From positions 4,092,001-4,156,000 of the forward strand of contig NZ_CP087196.1 of assembly GCF_024749285.1 (NCBI RefSeq): a stretch of 64,000 nucleotides of DNA. The letters run 5' to 3'. The DNA comes from Pseudomonas sp. B21-015. GTDB taxonomy: Bacteria > Pseudomonadota > Gammaproteobacteria > Pseudomonadales > Pseudomonadaceae. Numbering within the stretch: the first letter of the stretch is position 1; the number at the start of each line of letters is the position of its first letter. The notes below the pieces were generated by a model. The model saw only the letters and a program-made list of their open reading frames with translations, searched no databases and was not told where the DNA came from. Positions 53,448 to 61,486 of the stretch are shown here, in pieces. The translations under genes and the position numbers were made by a program.

Positions 53448-54224
53448 CTAACCGGTTTCTGTAGCCATCCAGGTCAAAAAATAATGGAGCTGAGTCGTAA
53501 ACTCTTTTGGCTTAGCGTACGGGTTCCTTGCCTGGGACAAGAAAAAAGAGATCTGCATTCTCATACACGGGTAATGCTGAACAAACAGCTCGACATGCTC
53601 TTCCAGTGTTTGCGGCCACATCAGGTCCTGTTCAGAGCGAAGCACTTGAGTTGACCGGATGAGTCTGCGCGAGGCTTCTCGTTGCAAGCGTAGCGATTGC
53701 GTCGATGTGGTCGCCTGATCGATAAGATCGGCATACCGGGTCAGTACGGATTTAAAGTCACCATTCACGGCAATGGCGATATCACGCGACGGTTTGAACC
53801 GGTCGAAGCGCCTGGTCAGATCATTTCCCCATAAGCAACGACATTGATGCTTGAGCCAATACCCCCAGCTCAATCGATTGTCAGCCGCCAATACTTCAGA
53901 ACGACTACCTATGTCGAAATCGATCTTGATGACTTCGGTATGCCGACTTTCCAGCGTGCGCTTTTGCGACTCGAGCATTTCGAGATCCTGCGACGTTGGA
54001 GGGCTGTGCAGAACAAGGGTTAGGTCCAGGTCAGAAACCCCCGGCACGGCGTCGCCTCTAGCGACGCTGCCATAAACATAAATCCCGTCCAGCAGAGATT
54101 CTGACCGCGTGAGCGTCATGCAAACGTCCACCAGTAAATCCTGAAACTGTGGTTGCATCTCGACGTTGGGCACAGTGAGGATATAACCGTCTGCATCAAT
54201 GCCACGAGGATGGAATCGTTCCAT
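53448..54224 (-). CDS. Nucleotidyltransferase-domain protein
   Basis: The 258-residue protein has the polymerase beta-like motif YGSVARGDAVPGVSDLDL (GS-x-A-R-G-x9-D-x-D, residues about 51-68) and a third candidate acid in KIDFDIGS. The second half is helical, as in kanamycin and lincosamide nucleotidyltransferases, but lacks a clear match. It could modify a drug or act as a toxin-like MNT enzyme, but no HEPN partner is next to it. Confidence 0.78.
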   Translation of the reverse strand: MERFHPRGIDADGYILTVPNVEMQPQFQDLLVDVCMTLTRSESLLDGIYVYGSVARGDAVPGVSDLDLTLVLHSPPTSQDLEMLESQKRTLESRHTEVIKIDFDIGSRSEVLAADNRLSWGYWLKHQCRCLWGNDLTRRFDRFKPSRDIAIAVNGDFKSVLTRYADLIDQATTSTQSLRLQREASRRLIRSTQVLRSEQDLMWPQTLEEHVELFVQHYPCMRMQISFFLSQARNPYAKPKEFTTQLHYFLTWMATETG

Positions 54225-54654
54225 GAAGCCGTCCGAGAGTTGTGTTCAGAGCGCTACTTTAACAGAGCCAATAGTGACTGCTCCTGGCCGTTTTCTGCCC
54301 ATCGCGAGAGGCAGAAAACGACCTAAAGGGTCACTAATATCTTCGTTAACAGTCCTCTTCAGGCGCAGATGGTAAATGTCCCGTTGTACAACCAGTTAGT
54401 CCATTTATTCATTGTGCACTTATGGCTAAAAAGGGTAAAAATGCGCCCGCCAGGAAGGCATGGCGCGCGCAGGTTGGCGCTTTTTGTAAGGCAAGATGGG
54501 GCCTCTAGGAGCCTTGGTCTACGACAAGGGGAACATCAGCAGAGTCTCGGCTTACCGAACGAACCGCCTGGAAAATTAGTTCAGGTGACACCTTCGCCGC
54601 TTATTTTGCGTTGGCCTGGATGGAGGAAGGCCTACCATTCTGGGGTTATAGGGG
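54225..54654. other. Scarred intergenic DNA with possible IS left end
   Basis: No full gene is present. GTAAATGTCC at 54372 weakly matches the IS66-type end at 56916-56925 (7 of 10 in inverted orientation). A short frame at 54422 (MAKKGKNAPARKAWRAQVGA...) reads like the start of a small transposon protein before stopping. Both are weak. Confidence 0.35.
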
Positions 54655-54669
54655 GCCCTCAAGAAACGG
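54655..54669. repeat. Left copy of a 15-bp inverted repeat bounding the SDR/LysR unit
   Basis: GCCCTCAAGAAACGG followed by ATTTTTT is the exact inverse of CCGTTTCTTGAGGGC at 56651-56665, which is preceded by A7. The two enclose about 2.0 kb. Confidence 0.8.
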
Positions 54670-54685
54670 ATTTTTTCGCGCCCAG

Positions 54686-54754
54686 GGCTACCTCGCCCGA
54701 CATGGCCGTCCGGAGACACCGCAGGACCTGAGCGCGCATCCGGCCCTATCCTGA
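54686..54754 (+). pseudogene. Fragment of a LysR gene
   Basis: The frame GYLARHGRPETPQDLSAHPA ends at TGA 54752-54754. Bases 54689-54739 match 56090-56140 inside the LysR gene at 55580 in 49 of 51 positions, in the same orientation. The rest of that gene is absent here. Confidence 0.75.
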
Positions 54755-54789
54755 CATCTCTGACAGGGTGTCCTGACATCAGGATAGGG
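54744..54789. other. Hairpin with 11-bp arms
   Basis: CCCTATCCTGA (54744-54754) pairs with TCAGGATAGGG (54779-54789) across a 24-base loop that itself repeats TCCTGACAT. It overlaps the end of the LysR fragment and may be an element end or a terminator for the leftward SDR gene. Confidence 0.65.
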
Positions 54790-54863
54790 TATAGCTCAAC
54801 CGGACATGTCTGTTATCGATCGCGGCAGTTGGGGCATAGGCAGAGTGCCGCGAGCCCTCTAAT

Positions 54864-55472
54864 TCAATGACCAACCCGATATACGCGACCGCTCTGCACG
54901 CCTTCCACGCTGCGTCGATAGGCCATTGCTACACGGATCGCCGGCACGCTTTCGTAGCCAGGAAAGTACGGACCAAACCGGTCCATCGATTCCGTCAGCA
55001 CTGTCGGACTAACTGCGTTGATGCGGATGCCCCGTGAAAGATCGCACGCAGCAGCACGCACGAACCCCTCAATCCCAGCGTTAGACGCTGCGGCATTGGA
55101 GCCCTGCGCAATCGGATCATCGACAGCGATGCCAGAGGTCAGCGTGATCGACCCGCCGTCGTTCAGATAATGCTGACCAACCAGCGCGACGCGCACCTGA
55201 CTTAGCAGCTTGTCCTGCAAGCCTTTGTTGAAGTCGACCGCCGTCATCTTTTCGATTGGAGCGAGGATTACATTGCCTGCGGTAGCAATGATGGCGTCGA
55301 TTTGTCCGATCTTCTTAAACAACGCTTCCACGCTGTCATCACTGGCGATGTCAACCTGATGGTCACCTTGGCTGCGACCGACGCGAATGATTTCGTGTTT
55401 GCCGCCACGCGCAAGTTCATCTGCCACGGAACGACCAACATCACCACCGGCGCCAATTATCACGATCTTCAT
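54864..55472 (-). CDS. Short-chain dehydrogenase/reductase
   Basis: The 202-residue SDR has the cofactor motif MKIVIIGAGGDVGRSVADEL. It is short for the family and lacks a clear Y-x3-K: the place where it belongs reads SNAAASNAGIEGFVRAAACD, and the Ser is in SITLTSGIAV. This matches a known branch of small SDRs close to LysR genes. It is divergent from the LysR gene at 55580, its probable regulator. Confidence 0.86.
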   Translation of the reverse strand: MKIVIIGAGGDVGRSVADELARGGKHEIIRVGRSQGDHQVDIASDDSVEALFKKIGQIDAIIATAGNVILAPIEKMTAVDFNKGLQDKLLSQVRVALVGQHYLNDGGSITLTSGIAVDDPIAQGSNAAASNAGIEGFVRAAACDLSRGIRINAVSPTVLTESMDRFGPYFPGYESVPAIRVAMAYRRSVEGVQSGRVYRVGH

Positions 55473-55579
55473 AGAACACTCCTTTTCGAATTCAGGTTGG
55501 AACGCCGCTATTGTGTATCGAACCAATAAGGTGATAAATGTGCTCTAAATTCAAACTCTACGAACCTACAGTTAGCAAT

Positions 55580-56473
55580 ATGGACAAACTACGTGCCATG
55601 GAAACCTTCGTTGCCGTCGTGGAGGGAGGCAACTTTACCGAGGCCGCGCAGCGGCTTGAAATATCGGCGGTAATGGTTGGAAAGTATGTGCGCGAACTAG
55701 AAGGACGCCTCGGTGCGCGCTTGCTTGAGCGCACCACACGACGCCAGAGCCTGACTGATGCTGGTCGCGTTTTTTACGAAGACGCCAAGCGTGCGCTTGA
55801 ACACGTACGTATGGCCGAAACCTCGATCGAACGGTTGCGCGCTTCGCCATCCGGCACGTTGCGCATTAGCGCTCCAACCACCTTTGGCTCGTGTGTCATC
55901 GCTCCTCTGGCTGCGACTTTCCAGCAGATATATCCGCTCGTGCGCATTGAACTGGAATTGAGCAATCGCGTCGTTGACCTTATTGACGAGGGTTTTGATC
56001 TGGCTATCCGCATTGGTGAACTGGGCGATGCCGACCTGATAGCAAGGCCGCTGACCATGTATCGCATGGTGATCTGTGCGTCGCCGGACTACCTCGCCCG
56101 ACATGGCCGTCCAGAGACACCACAGGACCTGAGCGCGCATCACTGCCTTTCTCACACAGTGTGGAACAGCCGCAACGGCTGGAAACTCAGAGGTTGGGAT
56201 GGGGTGCAGTTGCCGATGGACCCAGTCTTCACATGCAATGATGGCAACGGACTGCGCATAGCAGCGATCGCCGGTGCGGGATTGTTGCTGCAGCCCGAAG
56301 TTCTGGTGGCCCACGATCTGGCAAGCGGGACGTTGGTGCCGGTCCTGCAAGCCTACTTACCCGAGCCACACCCTATCCATATCGTGCATCGACACGATCG
56401 GCGACCGCTGCCAAAGCTCACCCATTTTATTGCGTATTTGCTCACGCATGTGGCGGAGCAGAAGTCGTCCTAG
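55580..56473 (+). CDS. LysR-family regulator, divergent from the SDR
   Basis: The 297-residue regulator starts MDKLRAMETFVAVVEGGNFT, has the helix-turn-helix AAQRLEISAVMVGKYVRELE and a CrgA-like substrate-binding domain (SGTLRISAPTTFGSCVIAPL, FDLAIRIGEL, SPDYLARHGRPETPQDL). ATG 55580 was preferred to 55538 as the conserved start. Part of its coding sequence is duplicated at 54689-54739. Confidence 0.9.
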   Translation: MDKLRAMETFVAVVEGGNFTEAAQRLEISAVMVGKYVRELEGRLGARLLERTTRRQSLTDAGRVFYEDAKRALEHVRMAETSIERLRASPSGTLRISAPTTFGSCVIAPLAATFQQIYPLVRIELELSNRVVDLIDEGFDLAIRIGELGDADLIARPLTMYRMVICASPDYLARHGRPETPQDLSAHHCLSHTVWNSRNGWKLRGWDGVQLPMDPVFTCNDGNGLRIAAIAGAGLLLQPEVLVAHDLASGTLVPVLQAYLPEPHPIHIVHRHDRRPLPKLTHFIAYLLTHVAEQKSS

Positions 56474-56650
56474 CGCGCTTTCCCCCGGTTCTGGCGCCCA
56501 CGAAAGGTGTTGTTGCCGCTTCAGCTGTGAGAGCCCCGTTGGACGAGAGCGTATGCTCTCTCAGACACGACGGACGCTCGCCTGAACGCCTCAGCGCCCG
56601 AGACGGGGCAATTGCCCCTCATCGTCTTCGGCTTAACGTATGTAAAAAAA

Positions 56651-56665
56651 CCGTTTCTTGAGGGC
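56651..56665. repeat. Right copy of the 15-bp inverted repeat
   Basis: CCGTTTCTTGAGGGC is preceded by A7 and is the perfect inverse of 54655-54669. The IS66 transposase remnant begins within about ten bases to its right. Confidence 0.8.
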
Positions 56666-56670
56666 ACTGA

Positions 56671-56895
56671 TGTGGAAATCAAATCCGTCCATGGGCTTTC
56701 GGGCGTTCAAACTGGCTATTCGCGGGCTCCTTACGCAGCGGCAAACGTGCGGCTGCGATTATGAGTTTGAACCAGTCGGCACGGCTTAACGGCCATGATC
56801 CGTATGCGTATTTAAAGGGCGTGCTCACGCGACTGCCAATGCAGTGGCCGAGCGAGATTATCGAGTTGCTGCCGCATAGGTGGGCGCCCGTTTAG
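56671..56895 (+). pseudogene. IS66-family transposase (TnpC) C-terminal remnant
   Basis: The frame reads NQIRPWAFGRSNWLFAGSLR, then SGKRAAAIMSL and ARLNGHDPYAYLKGVLTRL, ending LLPHRWAPV and TAG 56893-56895. These are the last 70 or so residues of IS66-family transposases. Everything before is missing. GGACGCTTGC at 56916-56925 fits the right terminal repeat of IS66 elements. Confidence 0.85.
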
Positions 56896-57020
56896 CCACG
56901 CAAGGTCTTTTGGGCGGACGCTTGCTGTCCAGGGCCAGGCCAGAAGGTTTTAGAAAATGCGTAAGGGGGGGCTTGAAACTGGAAGCAGGCTGCAGCTTCC
57001 GTTTTCCAGATGCTGACAGT
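56896..57020. other. IS66 right-end DNA and spacer
   Basis: This stretch contains the IS66-type end (to about 56925) and about 95 bases of spacer before the MerR stop, without a gene. Confidence 0.5.
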
Positions 57021-57410
57021 TCAGTTGGAAGAGTTGTTCATCTGCTGAAGCTCAAGTTGCTTGGCAGCACTGGCTTCGAGCTTTGCACGCTCTTCATCCA
57101 GATACCGATAAACGCTTTGGAAGTTGGCGATTTTCTGTTTGATTTCTGCCATCTTCTTTTCAATTAGCTTAGCGCCGTCAGCACAATCGATCAGCTTGTT
57201 CCGCTGCGCATCCAGAATCTCGCCTATTTCCCCCAGGGAAAACCCCATGCTTTGCGCGCGCTGGATAAAGTCCAGATCCTGCAGAGTTTGCGCTGTGTAA
57301 ACGCGATAGTTGTTAGTTCGCCGCAGCGGTGAGATCAGGCCGATTTGCTCGTAGTAACGCAGCGTATGGCGGCTGGCGCCGCTACGGGCCTCGAGTTCGC
57401 CGATTTTCAT
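57021..57410 (-). CDS. MerR-family regulator
   Basis: The 129-residue regulator starts MKIGELEARSGASRHTLRYY, followed by EQIGLISPLRRTNNYRVYTA, the MerR winged helix. A dimer coiled coil (about 80-120) follows. It lacks the C-terminal cysteine set of metal sensors, so its ligand is probably organic or redox in kind. It is divergent from the SDR at 57485 and likely regulates it through the dyad at 57425-57446. Confidence 0.92.
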   Translation of the reverse strand: MKIGELEARSGASRHTLRYYEQIGLISPLRRTNNYRVYTAQTLQDLDFIQRAQSMGFSLGEIGEILDAQRNKLIDCADGAKLIEKKMAEIKQKIANFQSVYRYLDEERAKLEASAAKQLELQQMNNSSN

Positions 57411-57421
57411 GAAAACATCGC

Positions 57422-57453
57422 TTGACTATAGAGTGGGGTCGATAGTTTACGCT
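57422..57453. promoter_or_regulatory. Candidate MerR operator/promoter
   Basis: ACTATAGAGTGGGGTCGATAGT (57425-57446) has ACTAT / ATAGT arms. It follows TTGACT (57422-57427) and precedes TACGCT (57448-57453). The spacer of 20 bases is close to the long 19-20 base spacers that MerR proteins act on. It reads toward the SDR gene. Confidence 0.6.
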
Positions 57454-57484
57454 TGATTTCTCACCTTAAACAAGGAGCAGGGAA

Positions 57485-58564
57485 ATGAGCGTGGAGTGCT
57501 TTGTCACGGGGGGTACCGGCTTCATCGGTCAACACTTGGTGGCGTACCTGAGTGCAAAAGGTCACACCATTCGGGTGTTGATGCGTCGCCCAGAGCGACT
57601 AGCTGCACTGCGGGAGCAAGTCGACAATTTGGGAGGGTGCGCAACCCGGGTATTTGCCATAGCTGGCGATCTGGAACGGGACAACCTCGGGCTGAGTCTT
57701 GCTGACCGAGAAGTGCTAAGGCACGCCAGCGTCATATTCCACCTAGGCGCCCACTTCGCCTGGGGGCTTTCAGTGGAGCATTCTCGTGCGGTGAATGTGG
57801 AAGGGGCAAAGCGCGTGGCGCTGTTGGCGGCTGAGCAAAAAAGCCGGTTAGTGATGATCGGCGGTTACATGCTGAAAAATCATGAACATCTGCAACGCAT
57901 CGGAATTGATCCTCGTTATCCGGAGCTGACGAATTGGCCTGCCGTCTACCGACATGTCGGTGGTTACGAGGGGAGCAAGCTGGAGGCGCATTTTGCGACC
58001 CTGGAGGTCATGTCCGCCAAGGGCGGGGAGATGACCGTTGTCCACCCCGCGACGGTTTGTGGCCACAGCCGCACGGGGCATATCCTTGACGGTCAGCCAC
58101 TGGTGGAGCTGATACGCAACCTTGTGCAGGGAAAGCTGACTGCAGTGCCCGGTACCGCCGAGCACTGGCTGCCACTGGTCACCGTGGATTACCTGGTTGA
58201 GCTGGTGGCGGTTTGTGCTTTTGATCCTGCCATGGTGGGCCAGGAACTGCTGGCGCTTGATGACCAAACTCCCAACTTGCGAGAACTCCTGGTACAGGTG
58301 GCACAACCTTTGGGATTAAAGTCTCCCAAGCATTACCTTTCACTCCGATTGCTGAAGTTGCTACTGAGTATTCCTCCCGTCGCGCGGTTTTTGAATACAA
58401 AACCCGAAGCCTTGGACTTTATCCAGACCACTCGTTTTGATACAGCGGCGGTCAAGCAATTTGCCAACAGGCATGGAATAGCCAAACCGGACATACGTCA
58501 GTCTTTGCAGCACACTGCAACGTTCGTCAACTCATATTGCATAGCCAAGGGCCAGGCCCTCTGA
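57485..58564 (+). CDS. Extended SDR, NAD-dependent epimerase/reductase family
   Basis: The 359-residue enzyme has cofactor motif CFVTGGTGFIGQHLVAYLSA, HLGAHFAWGLSVEHSRAVNV (residues about 86-105) and the active Y-x3-K in YEGSK. A long C-terminal substrate part is present. It belongs to the extended SDRs that act on sugars, steroids or flavonoid-like ketones. The ribosome-binding site AAGGAGCAGGGAA precedes ATG 57485. It is divergent from, and probably activated by, the MerR gene. Confidence 0.88.
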   Translation: MSVECFVTGGTGFIGQHLVAYLSAKGHTIRVLMRRPERLAALREQVDNLGGCATRVFAIAGDLERDNLGLSLADREVLRHASVIFHLGAHFAWGLSVEHSRAVNVEGAKRVALLAAEQKSRLVMIGGYMLKNHEHLQRIGIDPRYPELTNWPAVYRHVGGYEGSKLEAHFATLEVMSAKGGEMTVVHPATVCGHSRTGHILDGQPLVELIRNLVQGKLTAVPGTAEHWLPLVTVDYLVELVAVCAFDPAMVGQELLALDDQTPNLRELLVQVAQPLGLKSPKHYLSLRLLKLLLSIPPVARFLNTKPEALDFIQTTRFDTAAVKQFANRHGIAKPDIRQSLQHTATFVNSYCIAKGQAL

Positions 58565-58731
58565 CGTCTCCCTTGGCGGCGACAAGAAGGCGAATGGCAT
58601 CCTGCCGGGCGATACAGCTTATGCCACAATAAATACCGGGGTTGGTGGAATCTTCGTATCCTCAAACTTTGCGCCGTCGATGTAGGGCGGCATTCTATCG
58701 AACGACAATTCAGCGACAGGGATCGCCATCA

Positions 58732-59631
58732 ATGCAATCTACTTTCAGCAAAGGCGTCATATTTGCCCTCTCCGCTGCGGCACTGAACGCAACGATCGGT
58801 GTACTCAGCAAAGTACTCATGAGTAATGGTTTCACCGCTAGCAGTGTCGCTGTCATCAAGACCGTACTGGGTTGTGTGCTTCTCTCGATCTTACTGCTTT
58901 TCCTCAAGCGTGCGGCGGCGTCGACCAAATGGACTCAGGCGGCTATCTGCGCATTCCTTGGCATCTTTGTGCTGTTCCATTTCGAAACATCCGCCTATCG
59001 ACACTACGCTGCGGCAGGTGTGGTGGTGGTGCTGATGGCCAGTGCCTCAATTTCCTCGATCATTCTGGGGCGCATTTTCCTCAAGGATGCCATCACCGCG
59101 AACGCTACCGTTGGCGCCGCACTGGCTATCGCTGGGATCTCGGTGATCTTCGGCGGCGACCTGCAGCAGGGCTTTACCCTGCAAGGTGCTGCGCTCGCCT
59201 CCATGGCCGGCTGCGGCTATGGGGCCTTTTCGGTTGCCATGAAGCGTATGGGCGTGTCGGGGGGGCTGCACTTCACCCGACAATTGTTGTTCTTTGGCAG
59301 CCTGTACCTGCTGATGCCGGCTGCGGCCGATGGTTTCGCGATGGGCGAGCTGTCGCCGCTGGCGATCGCCGCGCTGCTGGCGCTGGCCACGCTGCCGACA
59401 ATCCTGGGCTTCTTCTGCACCACCAAGGCCATCGAGTATCTCAAGCCATCCCAAGTGCAAGCGCTGGAGCTGACCGAGCCACTGTTCGCCGCGCTGCTGG
59501 CGTTTGTGGCGCTCAATGAAGTACCGCGCGAAAGCCTGTACGCGGGAGCGGCACTGATCATCGTCGGCCTGTGCTTCTCCAATGAACTGATCCGCTTGGG
59601 CAGCAAAGCATCCGTCCCTTCGACCGAGTGA
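58732..59631 (+). CDS. EamA-family (DMT) transporter
   Basis: The 299-residue protein has ten predicted membrane helices in two EamA repeats (about 5-140 and 150-290). The start is MQSTFSKGVIFALSAAALNA and the second repeat begins ALASMAGCGYGAFSVAMKRM. Family members export amino acids or other metabolites. ATG 58732 was chosen because the upstream 30 codons look non-coding. It appears to be a single-gene unit. Confidence 0.88.
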   Translation: MQSTFSKGVIFALSAAALNATIGVLSKVLMSNGFTASSVAVIKTVLGCVLLSILLLFLKRAAASTKWTQAAICAFLGIFVLFHFETSAYRHYAAAGVVVVLMASASISSIILGRIFLKDAITANATVGAALAIAGISVIFGGDLQQGFTLQGAALASMAGCGYGAFSVAMKRMGVSGGLHFTRQLLFFGSLYLLMPAAADGFAMGELSPLAIAALLALATLPTILGFFCTTKAIEYLKPSQVQALELTEPLFAALLAFVALNEVPRESLYAGAALIIVGLCFSNELIRLGSKASVPSTE

Positions 59632-59662
59632 GCTATTTTCGGATCCTGATTACTATGGCGGA

Positions 59663-59809
59663 ATGGGCTCACTGGATGATCTCATTCTTGGTCAAATCTA
59701 TGACGATGGCCTCCTTTTCTGGAGGCCTGGTCATGTCGAGTTAAACGAAAAATTCATTGAATTGCGCAATAAAGCCGAGCAGCTCGCCAATGCAATGATG
59801 CGTGTTTAA
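59663..59809 (+). CDS. Possible 48-residue protein or C-terminal gene fragment
   Basis: From ATG 59663 the frame encodes MGSLDDLILGQIYDDGLLFW, then RPGHVELNEKFIELRNKAEQ and LANAMMRV. The frame stays open upstream into the transporter gene (preceding residues SDPDYYGG), so it may be the end of a lost gene rather than a complete one. No clear ribosome-binding site is seen. Composition looks protein-like. Confidence 0.4.
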   Translation: MGSLDDLILGQIYDDGLLFWRPGHVELNEKFIELRNKAEQLANAMMRV

Positions 59810-59977
59810 AGACACTCGGTGTTACGTCCCGAAGGCTACAAGACCTTGTGCCGCGACCTACGGTTAAGACAGAATTCGCCGGCTTTCTTCTTTTCCCCGG
59901 TCTACTAACCTGCGTACAGCCGCCACCCCTCGTATTAGTAGCGAGGAAGTGGCTGCATCACTCAGGAAATAAAGACT

Positions 59978-60340
59978 ATGTTCAAGGTTACACCCAACCC
60001 ACCGGACACCGATCCGGCATCCCCGTACGAATCCCTCGACTCAAAAAAGCTCAACGAAGCCGCCGAGCGCGCCCTCGATTTCTACCTCAACCCGGCGGCG
60101 ATCATGAACAACACCCCACGCAAACCCAGCACCTTGTATATGGTTGCCCCGAATGTCGACCAAGAAGCCTTGCTGGTTCAAACGTGCGAGAACCTGGCGT
60201 CGGCCAGTGTCATGGCCAGCGACATTGCTGCATCGGTGGAGGGCCCCCACCGCAACACCCTGCTGGCGCTTCAGCAGGTGATCATGCTGAGGGAACTGGC
60301 GGTAAATCGAATGCTGGATAACTTCGTTCCCCCCAAGTAA
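59978..60340 (+). CDS. DUF6124 family protein
   Basis: The 120-residue protein starts MFKVTPNPPDTDPASPYESL, followed by KKLNEAAERALDFYL and a helical end with ANLASASVMASDI-like and VIMLRELAVNRMLD segments. DUF6124 is a small Pseudomonas family of unknown role, often present in several copies per genome. The overlapping longer frame (59848-60321) is a shadow. A terminator follows directly. Confidence 0.87.
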   Translation: MFKVTPNPPDTDPASPYESLDSKKLNEAAERALDFYLNPAAIMNNTPRKPSTLYMVAPNVDQEALLVQTCENLASASVMASDIAASVEGPHRNTLLALQQVIMLRELAVNRMLDNFVPPK

Positions 60341-60344
60341 TCAC

Positions 60345-60386
60345 TCAGCCCTTTACCGAGAGGCTTGCCCCTCGGTAAAGGGCTTT
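60345..60386. terminator. Terminator between DUF6124 and the L,D-transpeptidase gene
   Basis: AGCCCTTTACCGAG / CTCGGTAAAGGGCT with a 10-base loop, then TTTG. It lies between two convergent genes. Confidence 0.85.
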
Positions 60387-60463
60387 GATTAATCTGTCCC
60401 TTTTTTTGTTGTAGCCAATACTTGATACGGGACACATACAAGAAGCGCACTATTATCTTCGTC

Positions 60464-61009
60464 CTATCTGATTTCAATTGGCGTTCCATTAGGCACCAAC
60501 GTCCAGATTTTTCGCATATCGCTGTTAGTTACAGCAATGCAACCATCCGTCCAGTCCCATAGATGATGAAGCGGTCCAAGCCACGCCCATCCGTTGGGCA
60601 GACCATGAATCATAATGTTACCGCCTGGCGCATATCCATTTTGACGAGCTGATGCCTCGTCCGCTGGATTCGGGTATGAGATGTGCAGGCTAAGGTACGC
60701 CATTGATTTTGGATTGCGCCAGTCGATTAAATAACGTCCCTCAGGCGTTTTCTCATCCCCCTCTCGTTGCTTTGCGCCGTCATCCGCGGCAGCTCCGAGA
60801 GCTATACGATATTCGGCCAATATCACTCCTTCGCGCCATAACGACATGCGCCTTTCTTGCTTATTGACGGTTACAACATCAGCGTGTTTTTCAGACTGAT
60901 CGAACTCCGCGGTTGGGGCAGGCCCTCCACCAAAGCGGGCCATAACTGCCGTATACCCTAATACCGCAATGAGTAAAAAACCGACGAAAATAGTTAAACG
61001 TTTTATCAT
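60464..61009 (-). CDS. L,D-transpeptidase (YkuD) family protein
   Basis: The 181-residue protein has a single N-terminal membrane anchor (KRLTIFVGFLLIAVLGYTAV) and a YkuD domain with His in IMIHGLPNG and the catalytic Cys in DGCIAVTNSDM. It follows the family pattern HG-x(n)-[ST]-x-GC with Asp in place of Ser/Thr before GC. Such enzymes cross-link peptidoglycan or lipoprotein, and this small anchored type is often of unproved activity. ATG 61009 was preferred to 61045 for the anchor start. Confidence 0.87.
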   Translation of the reverse strand: MIKRLTIFVGFLLIAVLGYTAVMARFGGGPAPTAEFDQSEKHADVVTVNKQERRMSLWREGVILAEYRIALGAAADDGAKQREGDEKTPEGRYLIDWRNPKSMAYLSLHISYPNPADEASARQNGYAPGGNIMIHGLPNGWAWLGPLHHLWDWTDGCIAVTNSDMRKIWTLVPNGTPIEIR

Positions 61010-61486
61010 GTAGAATCCTTTCAAGGAAAATCCGTAGCCAGCCAAGTTATTATTAACCGCTTTGCGAGCACCTTATCGGAGGTCGTCCAGCGCAGGCGAG
61101 ATAATAAACAATTCTAATAGCCAATTGTGACCGAGTTAGTCCCCGTTTAGAAAAATTCCTAATCAGAAAAAGATCTAGAGATAAAGGATGTGGATTGATT
61201 TGTTTATTGAGGTGAGGTTCGTCGACGAAGACATCGAATATACGCACTATGGAAACCAAGCGCCGGATTAAATCCGGGCTCACTGATGGGCTTTAGCGGT
61301 GTCCCCATTGTTTCCGCTGGCATGATCGAGATTGGTCCCAACCTGCCTGATTGCCCGAGCGAATCAGAAAAATAGATTCAGCCCCTTTGTTACGCCGAGA
61401 TGAATCGGCCCTTGCAGAAAACCAATTTCCACAAAAAAGCCCACTGACCGTCACCGATCCAGTGGGCTTTCCGATTACGCTTCTAC
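61010..61486. other. AT-rich gene-poor region
   Basis: No convincing gene. CCGGATTAAATCCGG (61263-61277) is a small palindrome. A 29-codon frame at 61286 lacks a ribosome-binding site. A terminator for mqo lies at its right end. Confidence 0.5.
61435..61470 (-). terminator. Rho-independent terminator after mqo
   Basis: AAAGCCCACTG / CAGTGGGCTTT with a 12-base loop. On the minus strand it follows the mqo stop and ends in TTTTTT. Confidence 0.87.

Noticed and set aside
53448-54224. MNT/HEPN toxin-antitoxin pair
   Set aside because: Only the nucleotidyltransferase side is present. No HEPN gene lies next to it.
61053-61283. 76-residue minus-strand frame
   Set aside because: No ribosome-binding site, no motif, and it starts inside a small palindrome. 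Probably not coding.
61286-61375. 29-codon frame MGFSGVPIVSAGMIEIGPNL
   Set aside because: No ribosome-binding site and no conservation evidence available.
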